Assembly: GCA_050485745.1 (NCBI GenBank)
Contig: JBJHBY010000168.1
Location: forward strand, 1 to 7,888
DNA from: JBJHBY01 sp050485745
GTDB lineage: Bacteria; Pseudomonadota; Gammaproteobacteria; Pseudomonadales; CAMLJR01
Length of the DNA: 7,888 bases
Reading direction: 5' to 3'
The translations under genes and the position numbers were made by a program. Positions 1 to 6,573 of this stretch are shown here, piece by piece. Position 1 is the stretch's first letter, and each line of letters begins with the position of its first letter. The notes under the pieces were generated by a model, which saw only the letters and a program-made list of their open reading frames with translations, did no database searches and was not told the origin of the DNA.

Positions 1-2610
1 GACATAGGGCGCAATGACCTGTTCGAGCTCGTTCTCGGGGAACGGATACAACTGCTCCAGGCGCACGATAGCCACATTCTCCACAGCGTGCTCGCGGCAG
101 GCGTCGCGAAGATCGTAAAACACCTTGCCACTGCACAGGATCAGGCGCCTGACAGCTTCCGGGTCTTTCACGTCGAGATCCGGCAGCACATTGCAGAACT
201 CGCCATTGGCGAGCTCCTCCAGCGTGGAGACCGCCTCCTTGTGTCGCAGCAGGCTTTTCGGCGACATCACCACCAGCGGCTTGCGCAGGGGGCGCACCGC
301 CTGCCGCCGCAGCATGTGATAAACCTGGGCCGGCGTCGTCGGCACACACACCTGGATGTTGTGCTCGGCACACAGTTGCAGAAAGCGCTCGAGACGCGCA
401 GAGCTGTGTTCCGGTCCCTGCCCCTCATAACCGTGGGGCAACAGCATGGTCAAACCGCAAAGACGACCCCACTTGAGCTCACCACTGGTGATGAACTGGT
501 CGATCACCACCTGGGCACCATTGGCAAAATCACCGAATTGCGCCTCCCAGATCACCAGAGCATTGGGCATGGTGGTGGCATAGCCATACTCGAAGGCCAG
601 CACGGCCTCTTCCGACAACAGGGAGTCGTAGATCTCGATCGACGGCTGCCCCTCGCGCAAATGGCACAGGGGCATGTAGGTGCTGCCGTCATCCTGGTGG
701 TGCAGGACGGCATGCCGGTGCGAGAAGGTACCCCGGCCCACATCCTGGCCGGTGAGGCGTACCGGGTGCCCCTCCTCCAACAGGGTGGCGTAGGCCAGCA
801 CCTCGGCAAAGCCCCAGTTGATCGGCAACGCTCCGGCGGCCATCTTGCGCCGGTCTTCATAGATTTTCGCCACCTGCCGCTGCAGATGCACGTGGTCCGG
901 CACGTGGAAGGCGCGCTGGGCGATATCCTGCAGCTGCCGGAGTTCGATACGGGTATCGCAAGGGCAATCCCAGTCGTGCCCCAGATAGGGAGCCCAGTCG
1001 ACAAACAAGGCCTTGTTGGGCTCCTTGACCAGACTCTTCACTACGTGCTGCCCACTCTCCAGAACCTGGCGGTACTCGGCCACCATGGACTGGTCGTCCT
1101 CCTCGCTGAGCAGACCGGCATCGATCAACTGGCGCGCATACAGCTCGCGCACCGAGGGTTGATTGCGGATCTTCTGATACATCAGTGGTTGTGTCGACGA
1201 GGGCTCGTCGGCTTCGTTGTGGCCGCGGCGGCGATAACAGAACAGGTCGATGACCACGTCCTTCTTGAATTCCTGGCGGAAGTCGATGGCCATCTGGCTG
1301 ACAAAGAGCACCGCCTCCGGGTCATCGGCGTTGACGTGGAGGATCGGCGCCTGGACCATCTTCGCCACATCGGTGCAGTACTCGGTGGAACGGGAATCCG
1401 CCGGATTGCTGGTGGTGAAGCCCACCTGGTTGTTGATCACGATGTGCAGGGTTCCGCCGGTGCGGAAACCCCGGGTCTGCGACATCTGGAAGGTTTCCAT
1501 GACCACGCCCTGGCCGGCAAAGGCCGCGTCGCCGTGCATCACGATAGGCAGCACCTGGTCGGGATCGGAGCGGCGATCCTGACGTGCGCGCACCGAGCCC
1601 TCGACCACCGGTGAAACGATCTCGAGGTGGGAGGGGTTGAAGGCCAGCGCCAGATGCACCTCGCCACCCGGGGTCATCACGTTGGAGGAGAAGCCCTGGT
1701 GGTACTTCACGTCCGACGAACCCTGGTAGGTAGCGCGCCCCTCGAATTCGTCGAACAGCTCCGCCGGATTCTTGCCGAGAATATTGACCAGCACATTGAG
1801 GCGGCCGCGGTGAGCCATGCCCAGCACCACCTCGCGGGCGGAGTAGGAACCCGCGCGCTGGATCATTGCGTCGAGCATGGGAATCAGGCTCTCTCCGCCC
1901 TCGAGACCGAAGCGCTTGACTCCCGGATACTTCGAGGCGAGGGATTTTTCCAGACCCTCGGCCGCGGTCAGGCGCTCCAGCAGATGCTTGCGCACATCCA
2001 CGCCGTAATCGGGCCGCGAGCGCACGCTCTCCATGCGCTGCTGGATCCACTTGCGCTCCTCGGTGGGCACAATGTGCATGAACTCGGCACCAACCGTATC
2101 ACAGTAGGTGAGTTCGAGGGCCTCGATGATCTCGCGCAGGGAGGCCTGATCCTTGCCGATGTACAGGCTGCCGGTCTGGAAGATCGTGTCCAGGTCGTCG
2201 GCGGACAGCTCGTGATAGGACAGTTCCAGATCCGGCACCTGCTCGCGCTGCCAAAGCCCCAGAGGGTCGAGGCTGGCCTTCTGGTGGCCACGCTGGCGGT
2301 AGGCGCTGATCAGTTGCACCACCCGGACCTGCTTGCGCTCGTGCTCGGTGATGCCGGTATCGGCAGCCGCGACGACGGTGCGGCCCGGAGTACGCGCAAG
2401 CCGCGTAAACTGCTCGCGAACGGCGGAATGGGGAATATCCTGAATGGCGCTGCCGTTGACCCGGGGCAGGGTCTCGAAGTAATCCCGCCATTGTTCGGGA
2501 ACGGCATTCGGGTCGCGCAGGAAGGTTTCGTAGAGCTGTTCTACGTAGGCCGCGTTGCCGCCCGCGATATGCGAGCTGCGCCACAGCAGCTCCATGGTGC
2601 TCTCTTGCAT
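1..2610 (-). CDS. sucA: 2-oxoglutarate dehydrogenase E1 component (C-terminus cut by window edge)
   Basis: Thiamine-diphosphate-dependent E1 of the cytosolic 2-oxoglutarate dehydrogenase complex. It decarboxylates 2-oxoglutarate and passes the succinyl group to the lipoyl domain of E2 (SucB). The frame is open for 870 codons without interruption and leaves the window before a stop; E. coli SucA is 933 residues, so roughly 60 are missing. Visible motifs are an N-terminal E2-binding-type segment (MQESTMELLW start, then YVEQLYETFLRDP), LGMAHRGRLNVL near 263-274 with a conserved active-site His at 267, YHQGF with His304, the ThDP/Mg motif from GDAAFAGQG (360-368) to INNQVGF (392-398), CYRRRGHNEADEP (458-470), and the transketolase-like domain with GRGTFSHRHAV and PHGYEGQGPEHSSARLERF (726-744). 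The ATG at 2610 is preferred over Met6 because AAGGTGGG (2623-2616) lies 5 bases upstream and MQ-start proteins are typical of the family. It is the last gene visible in the sdh direction, 297 bases after sdhB. Confidence 0.97.
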   Translation of the reverse strand, partial: MQESTMELLWRSSHIAGGNAAYVEQLYETFLRDPNAVPEQWRDYFETLPRVNGSAIQDIPHSAVREQFTRLARTPGRTVVAAADTGITEHERKQVRVVQLISAYRQRGHQKASLDPLGLWQREQVPDLELSYHELSADDLDTIFQTGSLYIGKDQASLREIIEALELTYCDTVGAEFMHIVPTEERKWIQQRMESVRSRPDYGVDVRKHLLERLTAAEGLEKSLASKYPGVKRFGLEGGESLIPMLDAMIQRAGSYSAREVVLGMAHRGRLNVLVNILGKNPAELFDEFEGRATYQGSSDVKYHQGFSSNVMTPGGEVHLALAFNPSHLEIVSPVVEGSVRARQDRRSDPDQVLPIVMHGDAAFAGQGVVMETFQMSQTRGFRTGGTLHIVINNQVGFTTSNPADSRSTEYCTDVAKMVQAPILHVNADDPEAVLFVSQMAIDFRQEFKKDVVIDLFCYRRRGHNEADEPSSTQPLMYQKIRNQPSVRELYARQLIDAGLLSEEDDQSMVAEYRQVLESGQHVVKSLVKEPNKALFVDWAPYLGHDWDCPCDTRIELRQLQDIAQRAFHVPDHVHLQRQVAKIYEDRRKMAAGALPINWGFAEVLAYATLLEEGHPVRLTGQDVGRGTFSHRHAVLHHQDDGSTYMPLCHLREGQPSIEIYDSLLSEEAVLAFEYGYATTMPNALVIWEAQFGDFANGAQVVIDQFITSGELKWGRLCGLTMLLPHGYEGQGPEHSSARLERFLQLCAEHNIQVCVPTTPAQVYHMLRRQAVRPLRKPLVVMSPKSLLRHKEAVSTLEELANGEFCNVLPDLDVKDPEAVRRLILCSGKVFYDLRDACREHAVENVAIVRLEQLYPFPENELEQVIAPYV

Positions 2611-2716
2611 TTCAACCCACCTTGAGGTCAAGGGGATGCCACCACCGGAGGCGGAGCCGGGCGCCGGGTAGCGGAATGCAGCGGGGAAAACCCCTGCCGT
2701 GCATCCCTGTGCGCCG

Positions 2717-2731
2717 GGCCGCATTGCGGCC
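2717..2731. repeat. GGCCGC-ATT-GCGGCC inverted repeat in the sdhB-sucA spacer
   Basis: A perfect 6-bp inverted repeat with a three-base loop, part of the hairpin series leading to sucA. It is followed toward sucA by a weaker GGGG-AAAA-CCCC dyad at 2683-2694. Neither has a U-tract, so they are structured leader or spacer RNA rather than intrinsic terminators. Confidence 0.4.
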
Positions 2732-2748
2732 TGGGTCCGTCGGGTGGC

Positions 2749-2763
2749 GCGGGTGTCACCCGC
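2749..2763. repeat. 15-base palindrome in the sdhB-sucA spacer
   Basis: GCGGGTG-T-CACCCGC is a perfect 7-base inverted repeat around one central base. As RNA it can form a 5-bp G+C stem with a five-base loop. As DNA it could be a protein-binding dyad. No promoter is obvious next to it, so an RNA role is a little more likely. Confidence 0.4.
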
Positions 2764-2830
2764 TCTCCCCTGCTGGATACAGCCTAACAGTTTTTACACT
2801 GCGCCGGTAAGCGCCGTGCCATATCCGAAA

Positions 2831-2861
2831 GCGGCGGAGCACCGCAAAAGGTGCCCGCCGC
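2831..2861 (-). terminator. Strong stem-loop after sdhB, possible attenuator or mRNA 3'-end protector
   Basis: GCGGCGG-A-GCACC pairs with GGTGC-CCGCCGC around the loop GCAAAA (plus-strand spelling). This gives a 12-bp, almost entirely G+C stem with one bulged base. In the sdh transcript the stem is followed by only UUUC, too short a U-run for a confident intrinsic terminator. It lies 47 bases past the sdhB stop and well before sucA, so partial termination, or blocking of 3' exonucleases to protect the sdhCDAB mRNA, are both plausible. The structure is seen directly; the role is inferred. Confidence 0.6.
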
Positions 2862-2862
2862 G

Positions 2863-2883
2863 CGTCTACTTCCATTGTAGACG
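2863..2883 (-). repeat. Perfect 7-bp inverted repeat just past sdhB
   Basis: CGTCTAC and GTAGACG are exact inverted copies separated by TTCCATT. The repeat lies 24 bases downstream of the sdhB stop and almost abuts the larger stem-loop at 2831-2861, so the sdh transcript can form two hairpins in tandem. Neither strand has a U-run long enough to call it a terminator. Confidence 0.55.
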
Positions 2884-2907
2884 TTTCACCCGGGGCGCAA
2901 GCCTGGA

Positions 2908-3615
2908 TCAGGTCGCCCGGCGCAACAGCATGTTGCGAATGTGACCGATTGCCCGGGTGGGATTGAGGCCCTTGGGGCAAACATTCACGCAGTTCTGGAT
3001 ACCGTGACAGCGGAACACGCTGAAGGGATCATCCAGTGCAGCAAGACGCTCCTCGGTCGCCGTGTCGCGGCTGTCAGCCAGAAAACGCCAGGCCTGAAGC
3101 AGGCCGCTGGGGCCGACAAAGCGATCCGGGTTCCACCAGAACGAGGGGCAGGCGGTGGAGCAGCAGGCGCAGAGAATGCACTCGTACAGGCCATCGAGCC
3201 TGGCGCGCTCTTCGGGGGACTGCAGGCGCTCGATCGCCGGAGCCGGCTGGTCGTTGATCAGGAACGGCTTGATCTTCTCGTACTGCTTGTAGAACAGCCC
3301 CATGTCCACCACCAGGTCACGGATGACCGGCAGGCCAGGCAGCGGGCGCACCACCAGCTTGCGGCCGCCCCTGAGGGCTTCCGACAGCGGAGTCACACAG
3401 GCCAGGGCATTCTTGCCGTTGATGTTGAGACCATCGGAGCCACAGACGCCTTCACGGCAGGAGCGGCGGAAGGTGAGGGACGAATCCCGGGCCTTGAGCA
3501 GCTCCAGCACATCCAGCACCATCAGGTCCTTGCCACCGGTGTCGAGCTCGACCTCCTGCATGTAGGGCTCACGGTCGGTCTCGGGGTTGTAGCGGTACAA
3601 ACTGACTTGCAACAT
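2908..3615 (-). CDS. sdhB: Succinate dehydrogenase iron-sulfur subunit
   Basis: The electron-transfer subunit of complex II, carrying electrons from the SdhA flavin through three Fe-S clusters to ubiquinone at the SdhC/SdhD membrane anchor. It is 235 residues, normal for the family. All ligands are present: [2Fe-2S] by C53, C58, D61 and C73 (CREGVCGSDG...LAC, with Asp as in E. coli); [4Fe-4S] by C146, C149, C152 and C213; [3Fe-4S] by C156, C203 and C209, within YECILCACCSTACPSFWWNP and CHGIQNCVNVCPKG. The C-terminus RAIGHIRNMLLRR is typical. The ATG at 3615 follows a very strong GGAGGAGGT ribosome binding site about 8 bases upstream and lies 18 bases after the sdhA stop. The stop is TGA. It is the last of the tightly packed sdh genes. 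Confidence 0.98.
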   Translation of the reverse strand: MLQVSLYRYNPETDREPYMQEVELDTGGKDLMVLDVLELLKARDSSLTFRRSCREGVCGSDGLNINGKNALACVTPLSEALRGGRKLVVRPLPGLPVIRDLVVDMGLFYKQYEKIKPFLINDQPAPAIERLQSPEERARLDGLYECILCACCSTACPSFWWNPDRFVGPSGLLQAWRFLADSRDTATEERLAALDDPFSVFRCHGIQNCVNVCPKGLNPTRAIGHIRNMLLRRAT

Positions 3616-3633
3616 GATGACGACCTCCTCCCC

Positions 3634-5410
3634 TTAATAGGTACGCGCCTTCGGCTCGAACGGTTCGACAGTGGCGGGTTTGAAGTTCACCGCCCGCTTG
3701 CCGACGCGCTTGTCGCCGGGGAAGTACATGGAGTGACACAGCCAGTTCTCGTCGTCGCGATCCGGGAAATCCTCGCGAGCATGGGCACCACGGCTCTCGC
3801 AACGTGCCTCGGCGGCGATCGCGGTGGCCTCGGCGACCTCGAACAGATTGCGCAATTCCAGGGCCTCGATGCGCGCAGTATTGAACGCGCTGCTCTTGTC
3901 CTGGAGATGAACGTTATCGATCCGCTCACGCAGTTCGGCCAGTTTCTTGACCCCCTCCTGCATGTAGTCGCCGCGACGGAACACACCGAAGAAGTTCTGC
4001 ATGGTGTTTTGCAGTTCCTTGCGCAACTCGGCAACGCTCTCGCCCTGCTTGCTTTCGTTGAGGCGATTCAGCCCCTGCATGGCGGCGTCGATGTCGGTCT
4101 CGCTGGCATCGCGCATCTCGACACCCTCGCGCAGGGACTTCTCGATATAGAGGCCCGCGGCACGACCGAACACGACCAGGTCGAGCAGGGAGTTGCCGCC
4201 CAGACGATTGGCGCCATGCACCGAGACACAGGCCACTTCACCACAGGCAAACAGGCCGGGGACGATCACATCCTGGCCGCTGGCATCCTGGGTCAGCACC
4301 TGGCCATGCACGTTGGTGGCGATGCCACCCATCATGTAGTGACAGGTGGGCACCACCGGAATGGGTTCCTTAACCGGATCGGCATGAGCAAAGGTCTTGG
4401 ACAGCTCGCAGATGCCGGGCAGGCGCGAATGCAGCACTTCTTCGCCCAGGTGGTCGAGCTTCAGGAACACATGGTCTCCCTCCGGGCCACAGCCACGCCC
4501 TTCGAGAATTTCCATGACCATGGAGCGGGCCACAACGTCACGGCCAGCCAGGTCCTTGGCATTGGGGGCGTAGCGCTCCATGAAGCGCTCGCCATCCTTG
4601 TTGTTCTGGTAGCGACCGNNNNNNNNNNCGACAGCCCTCGGTGACCAGCACGCCGGCGCCGGCGATGCCGGTGGGGTGGAACTGCCACATCTCGATATCC
4701 TGCACTGGCAGGCCGGCACGCAGGGCCATACCGACGCCGTCACCGGTATTGATGTGGGCGTTGGTGGTGGACGCATAGATGCGGCCGGCACCACCGGTGG
4801 CGAAGACTGTGGCCTTGGCCTTGACGTAGACGACTTCGCCGGTTTCGATGCAGATGGCAATCACGCCAACCACGACGCCATCCTGGTTCTTGACCAGGTC
4901 AACCGCGTACCACTCATTCAGGAACACGGTGTCATTCTTCATATTGCCCTGGTAAAGCGTGTGCAGCAGGGCGTGGCCGGTGCGGTCCGCGGCGGCACAG
5001 GTGCGGGCTGCCTGGCCTCCCTTGCCGTAATCCTTGGACTGGCCGCCGAAGGGACGCTGGTAAATACGGCCGCTCTCGGTGCGGGAAAAGGGCAGCCCCA
5101 TGTGCTCCAGCTCGAACACCGCCTCGGGGCCGACCGAGCACATGTACTCGATGGCATCCTGATCGCCGATGTAGTCGGAGCCCTTGACCGTGTCATACAT
5201 GTGCCAGCGCCAGTCATCATTGGGATCGGCACTGGCGATGGCGCAGGTGATCCCGCCCTGGGCGGATACAGTGTGGGAACGCGTCGGGAAGACCTTGGAG
5301 ATGACCGCGGTCTTGAACCCGGACTGGGACAGCTGCAGAGCGGCGCGCATGCCGGCGCCCCCGCCACCAACGATGATACCGTCGAACGAAATGGTACGGA
5401 TTCTAGACAT
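3634..5410 (-). CDS. sdhA: Succinate dehydrogenase flavoprotein subunit (split by a 10-N gap)
   Basis: The catalytic subunit of complex II, oxidising succinate to fumarate with covalently bound FAD. Residues 1-260 lie before the gap and 327 residues after it. The first part shows the FAD motif IIVGGGGAGMRAAL (12-25), the covalent-FAD histidine H46 in RSHTVSAQGG, FGGQSKDYGKGGQAARTCAAADRTG, ATGGAGR (204-210), and the substrate residues H245 (QFHPTG) and T257-E258 (TEGC). After the gap come the catalytic Arg in DLAGRDVV (codon 4542-4540), the His in PTCHYMMGG and the Arg in HGANRLGGNS, ending EPKARTY. As drawn, ten Ns put the halves in different frames. Nine missing bases would restore one frame and a 591-residue protein, close to the 588 of E. 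coli. The ATG at 5410 lies 3 bases after the sdhD stop with only a weak GGGGTTAAG upstream, so translation is probably coupled to sdhD. Confidence 0.95.
4619..4628. other. Assembly gap of ten Ns inside sdhA
   Basis: Ten undetermined bases fall directly after the TEGC codons of sdhA. In homologues this segment reads R-G-E-G. The bases kept on either side fit that reading: CG before the gap starts an Arg codon, and C after it can finish a Gly codon. Exactly nine missing bases would supply these four codons in frame. Ten is probably a fixed placeholder length, so the apparent frameshift is most likely not biological. Confidence 0.95.
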
Positions 5411-5413
5411 GAC

Positions 5414-5779
5414 TTAACCCCAAAGTACCTGGATACCCCAGACCACATAGGTGAACAGTACGATTGCCAGGACGGCCTGGAACAGCAGGCGCAGCACGTT
5501 GCCCTTGGGGCCCAGCGCGCGCTCGGTCAGGTAGTCGGTGGACACCGACCAGAGGCCGATCCAGGCGTGCATGGCCAGGGACAGCAGGGCACCCAGACTG
5601 AAGATGCGCACCCAGGTCTGGGCGAACAGGCCCTTCCACTGCTCATAGGACACCTCGCCACACAGGGTCAGGGCACCGATGATGAACAGAAGATAGGCCA
5701 GCAGGACCAGCGCGGAGACGCGCTGGACCAGCCAGTCGGAGAGGCCGCTGCGGCCGAGGTTGGTGACGGCGGTTACCAT
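5414..5779 (-). CDS. sdhD: Succinate dehydrogenase membrane anchor subunit, SdhD
   Basis: A small hydrophobic subunit which, with SdhC, anchors complex II in the inner membrane and forms the heme b and ubiquinone sites. It is 121 residues (E. coli SdhD is 115) with three membrane segments near 17-37, 55-77 and 96-118. H71 in HAWIGLW matches the E. coli heme b ligand at the same number, and D82-Y83 in STDY matches the quinone-site Tyr83. The LGRSGLSDW N-terminus and GEVSYEQW are also family-like. The ATG at 5779 lies inside the end of sdhC (7-base overlap) and has AGGAG (5791-5787) 7 bases upstream, so the start is firm and translation is likely coupled to sdhC. The TAA stop is 3 bases before the sdhA ATG. 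Confidence 0.96.
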   Translation of the reverse strand: MVTAVTNLGRSGLSDWLVQRVSALVLLAYLLFIIGALTLCGEVSYEQWKGLFAQTWVRIFSLGALLSLAMHAWIGLWSVSTDYLTERALGPKGNVLRLLFQAVLAIVLFTYVVWGIQVLWG

Positions 5780-6150
5780 AGCCAGACTCCTGCAATCAGG
5801 GTCAATACGACGAAGGCGGCAATAACGATCTTCGCACCGCGGCGGCCACCCTCGAGGGATTCACCAATGCCGAGGTCCATGATCAGGTGTTTGACGCCGG
5901 CCAGGGTGTGATAAATGAGGGCTGCGAGCACCAGCCACAGCACCAGACGCAATACCAGACTGCCTTCGAGCAGTGCCGCGAGACGGGCGAAACTCTCCTC
6001 GCTGGCCAGGGACTGGTCAAGCATCCACAGCAGCAACGCCACACCGGCGACAAGGGCAATGCCGGAGATACGATGCAGAATGGATACGAGGGCGGTGATG
6101 GGCAACGCTATGGTGCCCAGGTCTAGATTGACAGGTCGATTGTCCTTCAC
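5773..6150 (-). CDS. sdhC: Succinate dehydrogenase cytochrome b556 subunit, SdhC
   Basis: The large membrane anchor of complex II, sharing heme b and ubiquinone with SdhD. With the GTG start at 6150 it is 125 residues, beginning (V/M)KDNRPVNLDLGTI as in other gammaproteobacterial SdhC. The quinone-site motif SILHRISG (23-30, with S23 and R27) is followed by membrane helices near 22-45, 64-84 and 104-124. H81 in YHTLAGVKHLIMD corresponds to the E. coli heme ligand H84. The frame stays open upstream to an ATG at 6324, but that extension is proline- and arginine-rich, has no family similarity and spans the promoter at 6268-6296, so it is rejected. The GTG has no clear Shine-Dalgarno sequence. 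It is the first gene of the sdh operon, and its TAA overlaps the sdhD start. Confidence 0.93.
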   Translation of the reverse strand: MKDNRPVNLDLGTIALPITALVSILHRISGIALVAGVALLLWMLDQSLASEESFARLAALLEGSLVLRLVLWLVLAALIYHTLAGVKHLIMDLGIGESLEGGRRGAKIVIAAFVVLTLIAGVWLW

Positions 6151-6178
6151 GGCTTCATCACACTGGTTGAGCCCAAGA

Positions 6179-6234
6179 TCCGGGCGGTTGAACGGATGTA
6201 CCCAGGGTGGAGCTGGCGCCCTCCCGAGCCCGGA
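6179..6234 (-). promoter_or_regulatory. Structured 5' leader of the sdh mRNA
   Basis: TCCGGGC (6179-6185) and GCCCGGA (6228-6234) are perfect 7-base inverted copies flanking 42 bases. Between them the sdh-direction sequence contains CCAG-CTCCACC-CTGG and a GGAG/CTCC pairing, which can form an inner hairpin. The predicted transcript starts near 6261 and sdhC begins at 6150, so this structure would occupy about half of the leader and end some 28 bases before the start codon. It matches no riboswitch class that I recognise. Control of sdhC translation or mRNA stability is inferred. Confidence 0.4.
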
Positions 6235-6267
6235 AGGGTTACAGGGGGGACCGGGGAAACGCGGCGC

Positions 6268-6296
6268 ATTATAGGCACTCGACCTGCGAAATACAA
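6268..6296 (-). promoter_or_regulatory. Predicted sigma-70 promoter of sdhCDAB
   Basis: On the minus strand TTGTAT (6296-6291) and a perfect TATAAT (6273-6268) are separated by 17 bases. The -10 is ideal. The -35 matches the consensus at only its first three bases, which suggests dependence on an activator or upstream sequence. A T-rich stretch with the dyad CGCC-AAAAA-GGCG (6299-6311) lies directly upstream. Transcription would start near 6261, leaving a leader of about 110 bases. The promoter position supports the short sdhC start. Confidence 0.7.
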
Positions 6297-6298
6297 AC

Positions 6299-6311
6299 CG
6301 CCAAAAAGGCG
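6299..6311. repeat. Small dyad touching the sdh -35 region
   Basis: CGCC-AAAAA-GGCG is a perfect 4-base inverted repeat around five As, starting three bases upstream of the sdh -35 hexamer. The position suits an operator or, through its A/T run, an UP-like element. The arms are short, so chance is possible. Confidence 0.3.
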
Positions 6312-6368
6312 CCAGACTGCACAATGACCAGACAACAAAGCAAGCCAGGTCAGGCAGTTAGACCACTC

Positions 6369-6421
6369 GCGGACAATTCATCGGGACACCGGGAGCGCCC
6401 GGCGCGGACAGGTCTGTCCGC
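6369..6421. promoter_or_regulatory. Candidate operator cluster between the divergent promoters
   Basis: The heptamer GCGGACA occurs at 6369-6375 and 6404-6410, 35 bases apart, and inverted as TGTCCGC at 6415-6421. The last two form GCGGACAG-GT-CTGTCCGC, an inverted repeat with 8-base arms. A related GGGACA lies at 6383-6388, and a second hairpin-capable dyad, CCGGG-AGCG-CCCGG, lies at 6389-6402. The cluster is about 60 bases upstream of the gltA -35 and about 70 upstream of the sdh -35. Repeated half-sites between two promoters suggest a shared regulator, but I recognise no known consensus. Confidence 0.45.
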
Positions 6422-6481
6422 AGCGGTGAAATTACCGATAAAATAGCGGCGCAAGACCCTCGCGGGCCGGAGGGCACGCCG

Positions 6482-6509
6482 TTGACAATCACGGCCAGCT
6501 CTCTATAGT
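6482..6509 (+). promoter_or_regulatory. Predicted sigma-70 promoter of gltA
   Basis: A perfect TTGACA (6482-6487) is followed after 16 bases by TATAGT (6504-6509), one mismatch from TATAAT. Transcription would start near 6516, giving a leader of about 58 bases before the gltA ATG. This is the strongest promoter-like match in the window. Leader bases 6516-6562 show no further obvious structure. Confidence 0.8.
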
Positions 6510-6573
6510 TGTGCGCTCCCGCGCCAGCCACACCCCGCGAAACCGAATTCAGCCATTTCTTCAGGAGCCCGCA

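Larger units (their letters stand above)
2611..2907 (-). other. sdhB-sucA spacer, no gene, rich in inverted repeats
   Basis: No credible coding sequence lies here. The short open frames have no recognisable protein and no Shine-Dalgarno sequence. Reading in the sdh direction the spacer holds at least five inverted repeats (centred near 2873, 2846, 2756, 2724 and 2689), listed separately where strong, and ends in the sucA ribosome binding site. I searched for a sucA promoter. The AT-rich stretch at about 2786-2800 is the only candidate, and it has no acceptable -35 partner. In E. coli the sdhB-sucA junction also carries repeat hairpins and a weak internal promoter (known). A similar role here is inference. 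Confidence 0.7.

Noticed and set aside
2786..2800. An internal promoter for sucA in the AT-rich patch of the spacer
   Set aside because: TAAAAA could serve as a -10, but nothing close to TTGACA lies 16-18 bases upstream on the minus strand.
3634..5410. sdhA as a true pseudogene or frameshifted gene
   Set aside because: The frame change coincides exactly with ten undetermined bases, both halves are otherwise intact with all catalytic residues, and nine bases would restore the frame.
88..5911. Long plus-strand open frames antisense to sucA, sdhB, sdhA and sdhD (about 508, 332, 567 and 411 codons)
   Set aside because: They lie opposite recognisable core genes. Their translations are low-complexity, rich in His, Leu, Gly and Val, with no family motif, as expected from the reverse complement of GC-rich codons. 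One reads through the N gap.
6147..6158. A three-codon leader peptide (ATG-AAG-CCG-TGA) coupled to sdhC
   Set aside because: It has no ribosome binding site and is short enough to arise by chance, so it is kept only as a remark in the sdhC leader finding.
5773..6324. An sdhC start at the ATG at 6324, giving 183 residues
   Set aside because: The extra 58 residues match nothing in SdhC and the region contains the sdh promoter. The GTG at 6150 gives the family N-terminus and length.
6415..6444. A second gltA promoter using TAAAAT (6439-6444)
   Set aside because: The matching -35 position has no usable hexamer, and the promoter at 6482-6509 is far better.
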